NCBI RefSeq assembly: GCF_001866655.1
Contig: NZ_MLYR01000074.1
Span: 1-61,647 of the forward strand
Length of the DNA stretch: 61,647 nucleotides
Source: Bacillus sp. MUM 116
Lineage (GTDB): Bacteria; Bacillota; Bacilli; Bacillales; Cytobacillaceae
Direction of reading: 5' to 3'
Shown here: piece after piece, positions 20,008-29,284 of the stretch
Position numbering within the stretch: position 1 is the stretch's first letter
How the letters are laid out: each line of letters starts with the position of its first letter
Notes under the pieces: model-generated
Databases searched by the model: none
What the model was told of the DNA's origin: nothing
The model's input: only the letters and a program-made list of their open reading frames with translations
Program-made: the position numbers and the translations under genes

Positions 20008-20901
20008 TTAATGGTCTCTTGACGCCACTAAATCAGTTAATTCCAAAAGAAGAGTTGTACTCAAGCCTGTTCTTTCCAAGTAATGCTTCGACTCATCAAT
20101 ATGATGTTGTAATGCTTTTTTAGCCCCATCCATTGTAAGTAATTGCGGATAGGTGCATTTATGATTAGAGGTATCACTTCCAACTGGTTTTCCTAATAAT
20201 TCCGGGTTCCCCACTAAGTCAAGAATATCGTCCTGGATTTGAAACGCCAAACCAAGGTGATGCGCAAACCCTCGTAAATCCTCCAATTGCTGCTCATTAG
20301 CCCCGGAAATGATTGCACCAGCTTGAACGCTGAATCCTAAAAGCTTGCCTGTTTTATGAATATGTATATACTCAAGTTCTTCAAGAGAAAGTTCTTTATT
20401 TTCCCCTTCCATATCAGCCACTTGTCCGCCTACCATGCCTTCCGCCCCTGCTGCTTTGGCAAATTCCGTTACTAATTTCAATTTTGCATCTGAACTGGCA
20501 GCATCATTCGGTATCATCCCTATCACTTCAAAGCTATAGGTTAAAAGGGCATCTCCTGCTAATATTGCAGTAGCTTCACCAAAAACTTTATGATTGGTAA
20601 GTTTCCCGCGCCTGTAATCATCATCATCCATACTAGGCAGGTCATCATGGATTAATGAATAGGTATGAACCATTTCGACAGCTGAAGCAGCGAGGAGCCC
20701 TTTTTTCGGGTCAAGACCAAATGCAGCGATGGTAGCAAATAGTAATAACGGGCGAATTCGCTTTCCTCCAGCCTCAAGGGAATAGTGCATCGCTTTTTTT
20801 ATGATAGGAGGTGCTTCAAGCCGGTCAACCAATTTACGCAACTCTGCTTCAAGCAGATGTTTATATTCAAATGCAAATGCATCGAGTAACCGATTTCCCA
20901 A
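20008..20901 (-). CDS. ispA: Farnesyl diphosphate synthase (geranyltranstransferase)
   Basis: This is a short-chain trans-prenyl diphosphate synthase that condenses DMAPP/GPP with IPP to FPP. Both Asp-rich motifs are present: the first, DDLPSMDDDDYRRG, and the second, QDDILD. The first has the two-residue insertion typical of bacterial FPP synthases. The 297 residues fit. The TTG at 20901 is well placed after GAGGAGG. It lies 2 bp after xseB, the same xseA-xseB-ispA arrangement seen in Bacillus. Confidence 0.95.
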   Translation of the reverse strand: MGNRLLDAFAFEYKHLLEAELRKLVDRLEAPPIIKKAMHYSLEAGGKRIRPLLLFATIAAFGLDPKKGLLAASAVEMVHTYSLIHDDLPSMDDDDYRRGKLTNHKVFGEATAILAGDALLTYSFEVIGMIPNDAASSDAKLKLVTEFAKAAGAEGMVGGQVADMEGENKELSLEELEYIHIHKTGKLLGFSVQAGAIISGANEQQLEDLRGFAHHLGLAFQIQDDILDLVGNPELLGKPVGSDTSNHKCTYPQLLTMDGAKKALQHHIDESKHYLERTGLSTTLLLELTDLVASRDH

Positions 20902-20903
20902 AA

Positions 20904-21137
20904 TTATTCCTCCTCTTTGATTGAAAAGCCTTCCGTCCGACCATCCTCGGTGATGATTTGCGTTAATTGTTCTTCGACATTTTTTAATTTATCGTGGCAT
21001 AACTTAGAAAGTTCCATCCCTTCTTTATAAATAAGAATGGCTTCTTCCAATGGGACATCCCCTTCTTCAAGCCTATCCACAATTTGCTCTAATTTATTCA
21101 TTGCTTCCTCAAAGGAAATTTGTTTTTCATCCGTCAC
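20904..21137 (-). CDS. xseB: Exodeoxyribonuclease VII small subunit
   Basis: This is a small helical subunit that forms a coiled-coil arm bound to XseA. It is 77 residues and has the family pattern [28 protein letters not shown] and [14 protein letters not shown]. The start is a GTG at 21137, 8 nt after AAGGAGAG, which overlaps the xseA stop codon (21127) by 11 bp; the frame continues upstream but without a better site. Confidence 0.92.
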   Translation of the reverse strand: MTDEKQISFEEAMNKLEQIVDRLEEGDVPLEEAILIYKEGMELSKLCHDKLKNVEEQLTQIITEDGRTEGFSIKEEE

Positions 21138-22485
21138 TTTTTTCACTCTCCTTTTTATCCTCAACCTTGCAAACTAAGCTTCCGTCCGTTAATTGGATTT
21201 GAATCGATTCATCCTTTTGAACATGATGGACACTTTTTATCAGCCGGTTGTCATCCGTGTAGGCAAGACTGTAACCCCGCTCCATTATTTTCAAAGGACT
21301 TAAAGCATTTAACGTGGAAATCATTCGATCAAATTCTGTCTGCTTTTTCATTAAAATTTGCATGATTGCCCGATTCATTTCTTTTTGTGTAAGGTTAAAT
21401 TGTTTTTCCGCCTCTAGTAATAATACTTTCGGAGATTTTAACTGCAGTCTCTTATAAAGCGTTTCGTATTGTCCTGCTTTTAAAGCTTCGAGACGAGAAA
21501 GGCCACGTTCAAGTGAATCCGTTAATTTATCCACTTGTTCAAGTTTTTGTTCATAAAGCCGAAGTGGATACCGAAAAGCATAGGATTTTTGCACCCGGTT
21601 AAAACGCTGCTTTTCTGATCTGAATTTTTCATTCATCGCTCTTAAAAGCCGTGTTTGACGCTGCAGGACCCTCTCCATTAGCTCCTCGATATGCGGGACT
21701 GCTAATTCTGCAGCAGCTGTTGGCGTGGGCGCACGCAGGTCAGCAACAAAATCGGCAATGGTAAAATCCGTTTCATGGCCTACAGCAGAGATAATGGGGA
21801 TCGCTGAAGTATAAATAGCCCGGGCTACTAATTCTTCGTTAAACGCCCACAACTCCTCAATCGAACCCCCGCCGCGTCCGACAATGAGCACATCTATTCC
21901 CTTAATTTTATTTGCTTTTTCAATCGCGCTGGCAATCGATGATGCAGCATTTTCACCTTGAACAAGCGCAGGGAGAACAAGGATTTTGACAATTGGATAG
22001 CGTCTTTTAATGGTGGTAATAATATCCCTGATGGCCGCTCCAGTTTGGGAAGTGATGACTCCAACTGTTTTAGGGTAGGCGGGAATCGGTCTTTTTTTCT
22101 CTAGGGAAAATAACCCTTCCGATTCAAGTCTTTTCTTCAGCTGCTCATAGGCTAAAAAAAGTTCCCCGATTCCGTCCGGACGCATTTCCTTAATATATAT
22201 TTGATATTGTCCACTTGGTTCGTAGACAGTAATGTCCCCTTTTACAATTACTTTCATCCCATTTTCTGGTGAAAATTTCATTATCCTGGAATGGCTAGAA
22301 AACATTACAGCAAGTATCCGCGCCTTTTCGTCCTTTAAGGTAAGGTACATGTGCCCGCTTGAATGCTGTTTGAAATTCGAAATTTCCCCGCGAACATGAA
22401 TATCCTGCAAATGGGGATCGGCATCAAATTTTCTTTTTATGTATTTGGTTAAGGCATTAACAGATAAAAACCTTTGCTCCTGCAT
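21127..22485 (-). CDS. xseA: Exodeoxyribonuclease VII large subunit
   Basis: This is the catalytic subunit of exonuclease VII, which degrades single-stranded DNA from both ends. It has an N-terminal OB-fold (about 5-105), a catalytic core with the conserved [16 protein letters not shown] and [25 protein letters not shown] segments, and a long coiled-coil region (about 265-395) that mediates small-subunit binding. The 452 residues match the family. In B. subtilis folD lies immediately upstream; here a 153-bp non-coding interval follows nusB instead. Confidence 0.95.
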   Translation of the reverse strand: MQEQRFLSVNALTKYIKRKFDADPHLQDIHVRGEISNFKQHSSGHMYLTLKDEKARILAVMFSSHSRIMKFSPENGMKVIVKGDITVYEPSGQYQIYIKEMRPDGIGELFLAYEQLKKRLESEGLFSLEKKRPIPAYPKTVGVITSQTGAAIRDIITTIKRRYPIVKILVLPALVQGENAASSIASAIEKANKIKGIDVLIVGRGGGSIEELWAFNEELVARAIYTSAIPIISAVGHETDFTIADFVADLRAPTPTAAAELAVPHIEELMERVLQRQTRLLRAMNEKFRSEKQRFNRVQKSYAFRYPLRLYEQKLEQVDKLTDSLERGLSRLEALKAGQYETLYKRLQLKSPKVLLLEAEKQFNLTQKEMNRAIMQILMKKQTEFDRMISTLNALSPLKIMERGYSLAYTDDNRLIKSVHHVQKDESIQIQLTDGSLVCKVEDKKESEKSDG

Positions 22486-22525
22486 ATGCTAACTCCTTTA
22501 GAGTTTATTACATAATAATAAAACT

Positions 22526-22605
22526 GTCCTTATCCATTATATATATTGTTCTCCATTTTGTCCGCAATCCGGTAAATGGAGATAAATATACTTTAAGATA
22601 AGGAC
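22526..22605 (-). other. Nested inverted-repeat element in the nusB-xseA interval
   Basis: Two nested 9-bp perfect inverted repeats are present: outer GTCCTTATC / GATAAGGAC (22526-22534, 22597-22605) and inner TCTCCATTT / AAATGGAGA (22550-22558, 22574-22582). A further CCG/CGG pairing sits in the apical loop. The arms between them are AT-rich and partly complementary. Nothing encodes a protein here. It occupies the locus where folD sits in B. subtilis. It could be a structured RNA leader of xseA or a small mobile remnant. Confidence 0.65.
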
Positions 22606-22638
22606 CATCATGTAAATTCTCTAATTTCTTTTGTATAC

Positions 22639-23037
22639 TTATTCTTTCGGCAGCTTTTCTTTTACTTTTGAAAGAACCCCATTAATAAATTTGCTCGATT
22701 GTTCATCACCGTAAATTTTTGAAATTTCAATTGCTTCATCTAAAATAACATTTTCCGGAACCTCATTTCGAGTGAAGCATAATTCAAATACAGCGATTCT
22801 TAAAAGATTACGGTCGACAATAGCCAAACGGTCTAGCGTCCATTTTTCTAAATTATCCGTTATCAACTGATCAATCATATTTTTTTGTTCAACGACTCCT
22901 AAAACAAGTCTATTTAAATAGTCGTCAGAAGCTTCCCCGTCCAAAACATGTTCGATAGCTGTTGCCGGGTCCACATTGCTTACATCAATTTGAAAAAGGG
23001 CTTGCAAAGCCTTTTCTCTTGCTGTTCTTCTCTTCAT
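22639..23037 (-). CDS. nusB: Transcription antitermination factor NusB
   Basis: This all-helical RNA-binding factor (132 residues) joins NusE/S10 at boxA sequences for rRNA antitermination. The N-terminal RRTAREKALQALFQID and the ILDEAIEISKIYGDEQSSKFINGVLSK segment are diagnostic. The ATG has AAAGGAG upstream. A terminator after yqhY (23161-23191) puts nusB in a separate transcription unit from accBC-yqhY. Confidence 0.95.
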   Translation of the reverse strand: MKRRTAREKALQALFQIDVSNVDPATAIEHVLDGEASDDYLNRLVLGVVEQKNMIDQLITDNLEKWTLDRLAIVDRNLLRIAVFELCFTRNEVPENVILDEAIEISKIYGDEQSSKFINGVLSKVKEKLPKE

Positions 23038-23160
23038 TATTCAGTTAACTCCTTTTAGAGACATTTATCATAGTTTTTGATTTATGTTCCATATCATTAG
23101 TTTGTCAATCACATAAAAATTATAATAGCATAACTAAAAATGATTTTCACATAAAGAATA

Positions 23161-23191
23161 AAAAAAACCAAAGGATTTTCTCCTTTGGTTT
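23161..23191 (-). terminator. Terminator of accB-accC-yqhY
   Basis: An 11-bp perfect stem, AAACCAAAGGA / TCCTTTGGTTT, has a 5-nt loop and is followed on the minus strand by a run of eight U. Confidence 0.9.
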
Positions 23192-23197
23192 AAGCTC

Positions 23198-23605
23198 TTA
23201 CAATTCTTGTTCGATTTCAGGTTCAGTTTTTAGATTTTCAAATTGGATGCCGACGACATGAATATTGATTTCTTCTGCATCCAAAGCGGTCATATTTAGC
23301 AAAGCTTGGCGGATATTGTCCTGAATCTTTTGGGCTACGGCAGGAATGGAGACACCAAATTTCATTACGCAATATACATCTACTTTGATTCCAGATTCGG
23401 TTAAATCGACTTTAACACCTTTTCCATGATTCTTTTTCCCTAACCGCTCCACGACCCCTGCAGCAAAGTTTCCTCTCATGGATGCTACGCCTTCTACTTC
23501 TGAAGCAGCAATCCCAGCAATTACTTCAATGACCTCCGGTGCAATTTCCACTTTACCAAGTCCGTGGTTCCCTTGCTCCATTTCCAAGATACTAAACTCA
23601 CTCAT
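23198..23605 (-). CDS. yqhY: Asp23/Gls24 family protein YqhY
   Basis: This is a DUF322/Asp23-family protein of 135 residues (GKVEIAPEVIEVIAGIAASEVEGVASM, DVYCVMKFGVSIPAVAQKIQDNIRQAL). In B. subtilis the homologue is encoded with accB-accC and has been linked to control of acetyl-CoA carboxylase activity; loss is reported to select acc mutations. I recall this from the literature and do not see it in the sequence. It is soluble and acidic at the C-terminus. It starts 19 bp after accC and ends the operon. Confidence 0.9.
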   Translation of the reverse strand: MSEFSILEMEQGNHGLGKVEIAPEVIEVIAGIAASEVEGVASMRGNFAAGVVERLGKKNHGKGVKVDLTESGIKVDVYCVMKFGVSIPAVAQKIQDNIRQALLNMTALDAEEINIHVVGIQFENLKTEPEIEQEL

Positions 23606-23624
23606 TTAAGAACACCTCCAGATT

Positions 23625-24980
23625 TTAGACAGACTTCATCACATCGTGCAATTCTAAAAACTTCGTATTGAACTGTCCTTCTACAAATTTCTCATGTTCC
23701 AGAAGTTTTAGATGAAACGGTATCGTCGTATGAATTCCTTCAACAACAAATTCACTTAATGCCCGTTTCATTCTCGCAATTGCCTCTTCCCTGGTGTTTC
23801 CATATGTGATGACTTTCGCAATCATGGAATCGTAGTATGGAGGGATTGAATATCCCGGATAGGCTGCAGAATCTACCCGAACCCCTAAGCCTCCAGGAGG
23901 TAAATACATATGGATTTTTCCTGGAGATGGCATAAAGTTCTTCTCCGGATTTTCTGCATTGATACGACATTCAATAGCCCAACCCGTAAAGGTAACATCC
24001 TGTTGTTTTAAAGATAATTTTTCTCCGGAAGCTACTCGAATTTGTTCTTTAATGAGATCTGTTCCAGTGACCAATTCGGTTACAGGATGTTCTACCTGTA
24101 TTCTTGTATTCATTTCCATAAAATAAAATTTTCGATTGCGGTAGTCATATATAAATTCTACCGTGCCTGCACCGGAATAATCAACTGCTTTCGCTGCTTT
24201 TACTGCTGCGTTACCCATTTCGTCACGAATTTCCCCATCCAAGGCCGGTGATGGGGTCTCTTCAAGCAATTTTTGCAATCTCCGTTGGATGGAACAATCT
24301 CTTTCCCCCAAATGGATGGTATTTCCATAATTATCGGCAAGTACTTGGATTTCCACATGACGGAAATCCTCAATATATTTTTCAATATACACACCAGGAT
24401 TCCCAAATGCTGTTAACGCTTCTTGTTGAGTGATATTAATGCCTTTGATTAATTCCTGCTCGTTCTTGGCGATTCGTATCCCTTTACCGCCGCCTCCAGC
24501 AGTCGCTTTAATAATGACAGGGTAGTGAATTTTTTCTACTAATTCTAAAGCATCATCGATATCCTGAATGATTCCAGTTGAACCGGGAACGATTGGAACT
24601 CCGGCTTCCCGCATGGTTTCTCTTGCGATGTCCTTCGTTCCCATTTTGGTAATTGCTTCAGGGCTTGGGCCGACAAAAGTGATATTGCAATCGCGGCATA
24701 GCTCTGCAAATGCTGCATTTTCTGCGAGAAAACCATATCCTGGGTGAATTGAATCACAGCCGGTTAATTTTGCTACACTAATAATATTTGTAAAGTTTAA
24801 ATAACTATCTTTTGATGAGGTTGGTCCAATACAATAGGCCTCATCTGCTAATTGTACATGCAGTGCTTCACGGTCTGCTTCGGAAAAAACGGCTACTGTT
24901 TCAATCCCCATTTCACGGCAGGCACGTATAATTCTGACTGCAATTTCTCCTCTGTTTGCAATTAACAGCTTCTTTATCAT
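23625..24980 (-). CDS. accC: Acetyl-CoA carboxylase, biotin carboxylase subunit
   Basis: This ATP-grasp enzyme carboxylates the biotin on AccB, the first step of fatty-acid synthesis. It has an N-terminal pre-ATP-grasp Rossmann domain ([24 protein letters not shown]), an ATP-grasp with the glycine-rich loop [13 protein letters not shown], the catalytic region [14 protein letters not shown], and a C-terminal biotin carboxylase domain. The 451 residues are typical. It is 14 bp from accB. The bkd enzymes in this window supply branched primers to the same pathway. Confidence 0.97.
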   Translation of the reverse strand: MIKKLLIANRGEIAVRIIRACREMGIETVAVFSEADREALHVQLADEAYCIGPTSSKDSYLNFTNIISVAKLTGCDSIHPGYGFLAENAAFAELCRDCNITFVGPSPEAITKMGTKDIARETMREAGVPIVPGSTGIIQDIDDALELVEKIHYPVIIKATAGGGGKGIRIAKNEQELIKGINITQQEALTAFGNPGVYIEKYIEDFRHVEIQVLADNYGNTIHLGERDCSIQRRLQKLLEETPSPALDGEIRDEMGNAAVKAAKAVDYSGAGTVEFIYDYRNRKFYFMEMNTRIQVEHPVTELVTGTDLIKEQIRVASGEKLSLKQQDVTFTGWAIECRINAENPEKNFMPSPGKIHMYLPPGGLGVRVDSAAYPGYSIPPYYDSMIAKVITYGNTREEAIARMKRALSEFVVEGIHTTIPFHLKLLEHEKFVEGQFNTKFLELHDVMKSV

Positions 24981-24994
24981 CCTGTTATCGCTCC

Positions 24995-25498
24995 TTACTC
25001 AGGCTTTACTAAAAATAACGGCTGTCCATATTCAACTAATTGTCCATTTTTTGCAAGGACTTCGACAATTTCTCCGTTTACTTCTGCTTCAATCTCATTA
25101 AATAATTTCATCGCCTCAACGATACAAACGATGGAATCCTTTGAAACCTTTGAACCAGCCTTAACATAGACATCAGTATCAGGTGATGGAGAGGCATAAA
25201 ATGTCCCTACCATTGGAGATGTAATTTTGTGAAGGTTGGAAGTATCTGCTTGAACAGGAGCTTCAGTTACAGGTTCTTGTTTGGTTTCTTGAACCGTTGC
25301 AACTGGTGCTGCTTGAACAGCCTGGATTGCTGGTACTGTAGGAACTTCAGTATGTACAACTGATTGAACAGCCCCAATTACGGGAGCAACACTTTTCTTC
25401 ATTTGGATTTTTGAACCTTCATTTTCATAAACAAATTCATCAATACTGGACTGGTCCACTAATTTAATTAATTCACGAATTTCTTGTACTTTTAACAT
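24995..25498 (-). CDS. accB: Acetyl-CoA carboxylase biotin carboxyl carrier protein
   Basis: This carrier protein has an N-terminal AccC-interacting helix (1-35), an Ala/Val/Pro-rich flexible linker (about 40-88) and a C-terminal biotinyl domain (about 90-167) with the biotin attachment K131 in VEAMKLFNE. It is the first gene of accB-accC-yqhY. The 264-bp gap to spoIIIAH contains direct repeats at 25671-25709 and the spoIIIA terminator. I did not identify its promoter with confidence. Confidence 0.96.
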   Translation of the reverse strand: MLKVQEIRELIKLVDQSSIDEFVYENEGSKIQMKKSVAPVIGAVQSVVHTEVPTVPAIQAVQAAPVATVQETKQEPVTEAPVQADTSNLHKITSPMVGTFYASPSPDTDVYVKAGSKVSKDSIVCIVEAMKLFNEIEAEVNGEIVEVLAKNGQLVEYGQPLFLVKPE

Positions 25499-25670
25499 TG
25501 AGTAACACTCCTTGTACCACTAAATTAAGACTAGCTACTAATACTATACGATACTATCTTATAAAAGTTCAACAATCTATATCGTATCTCCTTCATCAAT
25601 TGCCATTCTTGTTCATTTTAATCTTTTTTTAAATAAAAGTAAAAAAAGGGCGAGTGACAGGCACTGCCCG

Positions 25671-25709
25671 TGGACACTTTAACAAATTGTCCTTTATGGG
25701 TGGACACTT
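25671..25709 (+). repeat. Short direct repeats upstream of accB
   Basis: TGGACACTT occurs at 25671-25679 and 25701-25709, a 30-bp period, with a matching GGACA / TGTCC inverted pair between them. The flank GTGACAGGCACTGCCC resembles a short motif I have seen scattered in Bacillus intergenic regions. It lies between the accB start and the spoIIIAH end. I see no coding capacity. Confidence 0.5.
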
Positions 25710-25716
25710 GAATTAC

Positions 25717-25745
25717 AAAAGAAGGAAAGCTATGAACTTTCCTTC
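25717..25745 (-). terminator. Terminator of the spoIIIA operon
   Basis: A 9-bp perfect stem, GAAGGAAAG / CTTTCCTTC (25721-25729, 25737-25745), with a 7-nt loop is followed by UUUUG on the minus strand, 17 bp after the spoIIIAH stop. Confidence 0.8.
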
Positions 25746-25761
25746 GCGTTGGTTTGACTAC

Positions 25762-26337
25762 TTATTTTGAAGGCTGGAATTCAACGGCAACGTAGTTGGT
25801 ATCGTTAATTGTCTTTTTGACCTCTTGAATAATATCATTAGCAGCGGTAGCAGATGGTTTATTCTTTGATTTTACAATTACACGGACATTGCTGCCTTCC
25901 GCTCTAACAAGGGCATCCTCATAGCCCTTCGATTTGATTAAGGTTTCAAGAATTTCTTCTTTTTGAGCTGTTTCATTTAGTTCTTTCATTTGATCCATAG
26001 CTTTGCTTCTTTCATCGGCAGGTAGATTTGTACTAGCCATTTCAGTTGTTAACTCTTCCTTCATTTGGCTGCGCTTATCTTCCAAATCTAACCGAAGTGC
26101 TTCAAATTCATCATCGCCGGCAACTTGGGAGATAATCGTCTTTTCACCCTTAGCATTTGTTTTAGTAGTTGCTTTTGTATTCGTATCTTTTTGATTGATT
26201 TGATCTTTAGCCTTCTGTTCTACGGCAGCAAGGTCATTACTCTTTTTCTGCTCTGGTGAAGTAATATAATACACCGATAATACAACCACTAAACTTAACA
26301 TTGTTAACAACCAAACTGTTTGTTTTTTCAAAAGCAT
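25762..26337 (-). CDS. spoIIIAH: Stage III sporulation protein AH
   Basis: This mother-cell protein binds forespore SpoIIQ across the septum, forming the feeding-tube channel. It has one N-terminal membrane helix (about 7-27), a charged, Lys-rich linker (about 45-70) and a C-terminal YscJ/FliF-like ring-building domain (about 85-191, AEGSNVRVIVKSKNK). Length 191 is slightly below the usual ~218, mostly in the linker. It is the last gene of spoIIIA, followed by a terminator. Confidence 0.93.
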   Translation of the reverse strand: MLLKKQTVWLLTMLSLVVVLSVYYITSPEQKKSNDLAAVEQKAKDQINQKDTNTKATTKTNAKGEKTIISQVAGDDEFEALRLDLEDKRSQMKEELTTEMASTNLPADERSKAMDQMKELNETAQKEEILETLIKSKGYEDALVRAEGSNVRVIVKSKNKPSATAANDIIQEVKKTINDTNYVAVEFQPSK

Positions 26338-26352
26338 GAATAAATCCCCCTC

Positions 26353-27003
26353 TTATTTTTTGGGCATAACAGCAACACGGTGACTTGGTACCCCTAGTGC
26401 TCTTGTTACTGCTTCCACTATCCATTTTTTTACTTGAATATTTTCTGCACCGCGGGCGACGACAAGGACACCGCGGATTGCAGGTTTTTTTGTCTCCACT
26501 ACAATTGGAGTCTCTTTTTGACCATCACGGATAATGACGAGCTGCTCATCTGTTGAAGAATCCTGAACTTTCCGCTGACCGCCATCGCGGTCGGTTTCTT
26601 CGGTCGTTTGTGATTTTGTCACCCGATTCTTTTCAAGCACACTTTGATCCGTTGAGTCAATATTCACTACCACAGTGACATCTTTGACCCCAAGCATATT
26701 CTCTAACGCCTTTTTCAACTGATCTTCATAAGCTTGTTCATATTCATGGATGGTTTTGTTTCCGGCTGATTTCCCTAATCCAAAGGCCGGTACATCACTC
26801 GCTGGCTGATTGGTATTTTTCATTGCCGCAATATCCGGTGCGGCTGAGTCCGTTTTAAACAAGACATTCCCGACAAGCATGAAGGCTGCCCCGATACAGA
26901 GTACAAGAATCATATATTGATATTTGCCTGCTTTTTTACCAGAACCTCCATCTTTTTTGAGCAAATTTTTTAACCATGATAATGGCCCTTGGTTTTTATC
27001 CAT
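26353..27003 (-). CDS. spoIIIAG: Stage III sporulation protein AG
   Basis: This ring-forming component of the SpoIIIA-SpoIIQ channel has a basic N-terminus, one membrane helix (about 33-50, QYMILVLCIGAAFMLVGNVLF) and a C-terminal ring-building motif domain (VKDVTVVVNIDS). A TTG at 27027 lies inside the Shine-Dalgarno (AAGGGGGG), so I chose the ATG at 27003 (MDKNQGPLSWL), although its spacing is longer than usual. It overlaps the end of spoIIIAF by 8 bp. Confidence 0.9.
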   Translation of the reverse strand: MDKNQGPLSWLKNLLKKDGGSGKKAGKYQYMILVLCIGAAFMLVGNVLFKTDSAAPDIAAMKNTNQPASDVPAFGLGKSAGNKTIHEYEQAYEDQLKKALENMLGVKDVTVVVNIDSTDQSVLEKNRVTKSQTTEETDRDGGQRKVQDSSTDEQLVIIRDGQKETPIVVETKKPAIRGVLVVARGAENIQVKKWIVEAVTRALGVPSHRVAVMPKK

Positions 27004-27625
27004 TTTTGTTATTAATCCCCCCTTCAATCGAAACTTCTAGCGTTTTCTTGGCAACATCCCATTTCTGAGAAAGAAAGGCAGCAACCTTTGCAGTGTCTTC
27101 TGCCGGTACATTGGAAGAGAGAGGTGTTTCTGTATTGATGACCACTGGTTTTATCACTTCAACAGCCATATTGGACGTTTCCGGATGCTTCAGAAGAACC
27201 TTTATCTTTTGGATGTTTTCAGGGAAGGCTTGGACACTTTCCGTGTTCATTGCGATATCTATGTCTGCAATTTCTAATCCGTAGTTTTTCATCAACTCCT
27301 CCTTAACGTCCTTTTTTAATTGGACACGCATTTGTTCTAAAATATATGCATGCTCAGTGTCTTGTATTTCCTTTTTCTTTGAATCTATTAAATTTTTTAT
27401 ATTTTTTTCTCCCGGGTTTTGATTTGAAGGGATTGATACGAGTGTTGTTTCAAAATCCCTGGAGATTAATTTATAAATTGGAGTAAGGATTATGGCGATT
27501 AAAAGCAGCCCCGTTACCATCTTTGTGTATTTTTGCATGCTGGAATTCGGGAGAAGCATATCAATTACAGTTGCTAAGAGGACAAATAGAATAATATTCG
27601 TGACCCACTCTTTTATAAACTCCAT
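26996..27625 (-). CDS. spoIIIAF: Stage III sporulation protein AF
   Basis: This 209-residue protein has two closely spaced N-terminal transmembrane helices (about 7-25 and 33-50) and a soluble C-terminal ring-building domain (DIDIAMNTESVQAFPENIQKIKVLLK). It is a member of the spoIIIA complex made in the mother cell during engulfment. It starts 11 bp after spoIIIAE. Confidence 0.92.
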   Translation of the reverse strand: MEFIKEWVTNIILFVLLATVIDMLLPNSSMQKYTKMVTGLLLIAIILTPIYKLISRDFETTLVSIPSNQNPGEKNIKNLIDSKKKEIQDTEHAYILEQMRVQLKKDVKEELMKNYGLEIADIDIAMNTESVQAFPENIQKIKVLLKHPETSNMAVEVIKPVVINTETPLSSNVPAEDTAKVAAFLSQKWDVAKKTLEVSIEGGINNKNG

Positions 27626-27636
27626 CTTACTTCCCC

Positions 27637-28848
27637 CTATCGCATCATCATGGTTAGATTACCTGCCGCCACAATCACCGTGATACTTAAAAAGAACATA
27701 AGTGAGACTATTCCTAAAGCAGCAAAAACATAGATGACACTCTTGCTAATAATATCTAGACAGCTGATCACTGGGCCGCCGCCTAAAGGCTGCAGTATGG
27801 CAGCAGCAAATTTATAAATGAATGCAATCATTAAGATTTTAAAAGCCGGGAATGCAACAATAATTAAAAGGATGGCAACCCCGGCGATTCCAACCGAATT
27901 TTTTAAAAGAGACGATGCGCTAATGATCGTATCTGAAGCATCGGTAAAGATTCGACCGATGACAGGAATAAAGTTCCCGGTTATAAATTTAGCTGTTCGA
28001 ATAGCCACTCCATCTGTTACTGCAGCAGAGGCCCCCTGCACGGATATAACTCCCAGAAAAACCGTCAGGAAAAGTCCCATTAACCCAATACTCCAATTGC
28101 GGAGCAGCTGCGCAAGCTGTGTCACTTTATATTGATCAGACATGGTGCTGACAATACTGAGCAATGTCGCTAAGAATAGAAGCGGTAGAATGATATACTG
28201 CATAAACATCCCGCTGGTATTCATTAAAAAAAGGATGACCGGATGAAAAAATGCAGCGGACACAACTCCTCCAGTCGCAGCAATTATTGCCAAGAGCAAT
28301 GGGATAAGAGCAAGCACAAACGAAATCATGGTCCCTATCGCTTCATTCGTATAGTCTATGGCAACATGGAAGCTGTTCAATGCAAGAATCACCAGGACCA
28401 TATAAACGACTGCATACGCCACTTTACTGATGGCACTTTTCTCAAAAGCATTCTGCATGGATTGTAGAAACATGCTGAAAACCGTAAGCATGATTAAAGA
28501 TCCAAGGAGTTTTCCATTAGCGACAAATTCATGGAAGACAAATTTTAAAATTCCCTGCCCCCATTGGGAAAATGAAAACTTTTTCTCCCCCTTGATAAAG
28601 TCATACAGACTTCCTTTTTGACTTTCCGGGAGGAAACCGCCATATTTCGTCTGAATATCTTCCCAAAATTGCTTGAGCTCTGTTAAATCCATTGTTTTCA
28701 ACTGGGAATCTACCAATTCTTGAGGTGTAAGAGGCGAAGAAGTTTCATTTGCACTTTGTGTAGTATCTTGTGAGGCTTGGACATTTGGAACGTTTAAAAA
28801 AAAGACAAAGAGAATAATAATAGGAATAATCTGCCACCATTGCTTCAT
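27637..28848 (-). CDS. spoIIIAE: Stage III sporulation protein AE
   Basis: This is the large polytopic membrane component of the SpoIIIA complex (403 residues). A cleavable-type signal sequence (1-26, ending NVQASQ) is followed by a ~85-residue extracytoplasmic segment and about seven membrane helices. It is thought to form the export-gate-like membrane core. It lies 30 bp after spoIIIAD. The rest of the operon order matches the canonical AA-AH set. Confidence 0.93.
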   Translation of the reverse strand: MKQWWQIIPIIILFVFFLNVPNVQASQDTTQSANETSSPLTPQELVDSQLKTMDLTELKQFWEDIQTKYGGFLPESQKGSLYDFIKGEKKFSFSQWGQGILKFVFHEFVANGKLLGSLIMLTVFSMFLQSMQNAFEKSAISKVAYAVVYMVLVILALNSFHVAIDYTNEAIGTMISFVLALIPLLLAIIAATGGVVSAAFFHPVILFLMNTSGMFMQYIILPLLFLATLLSIVSTMSDQYKVTQLAQLLRNWSIGLMGLFLTVFLGVISVQGASAAVTDGVAIRTAKFITGNFIPVIGRIFTDASDTIISASSLLKNSVGIAGVAILLIIVAFPAFKILMIAFIYKFAAAILQPLGGGPVISCLDIISKSVIYVFAALGIVSLMFFLSITVIVAAGNLTMMMR

Positions 28849-28878
28849 TTAAAATTTCACCTCAATTTAATGGCATCT

Positions 28879-29268
28879 TTAGCTGGGAATCAGTTTGATA
28901 ATGGTTTCAATCATGACAGTTAGAATCGGTATGGCCATGGCAAGGATTAATATTTTTCCTGCTAATTCAATTTTTGAAGCGATGGCTCCTTGGCCGGCAT
29001 CCCTTGTAATTTGGGAAGCAAATTCAGCAATATAGGCAATTCCAATGATTTTTAGAATTGTTTCCACATAGACCAAATTCACATTTGCATTCACGGCCAG
29101 CTTTTCAAGCATATGAATAATTTCGTAAATTTTATCAACTAAAAATAAAAAAATGGTGCATCCGACAAATACGATTAAGAGAAAAGCAAAATTGGGTTTC
29201 TGCTCTTTAAGGATTAACGCTAAAAAGGTTGCCACCAGAGCCAACCCGATTATTTTTACGATTTCAAT
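28879..29268 (-). CDS. spoIIIAD: Stage III sporulation protein AD, apparent ATT start
   Basis: This is a small polytopic protein (129 residues by the start chosen) of the SpoIIIA complex; four hydrophobic helices can be seen and the ending IETIIKLIPS is conserved. The conserved N-terminal residues EIVKIIGLALVATFL lie upstream of the first standard start codon, a TTG at 29244 that has no Shine-Dalgarno. The only suitably placed codon is ATT at 29266-29268, 7 nt after AAGGGGGG. No ATG, GTG or TTG lies in frame between the spoIIIAC stop and 29244. I therefore start it at ATT. Confidence 0.85.
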   Translation of the reverse strand: MEIVKIIGLALVATFLALILKEQKPNFAFLLIVFVGCTIFLFLVDKIYEIIHMLEKLAVNANVNLVYVETILKIIGIAYIAEFASQITRDAGQGAIASKIELAGKILILAMAIPILTVMIETIIKLIPS

Positions 29269-29284
29269 GGCAGAGCCCCCCTTT

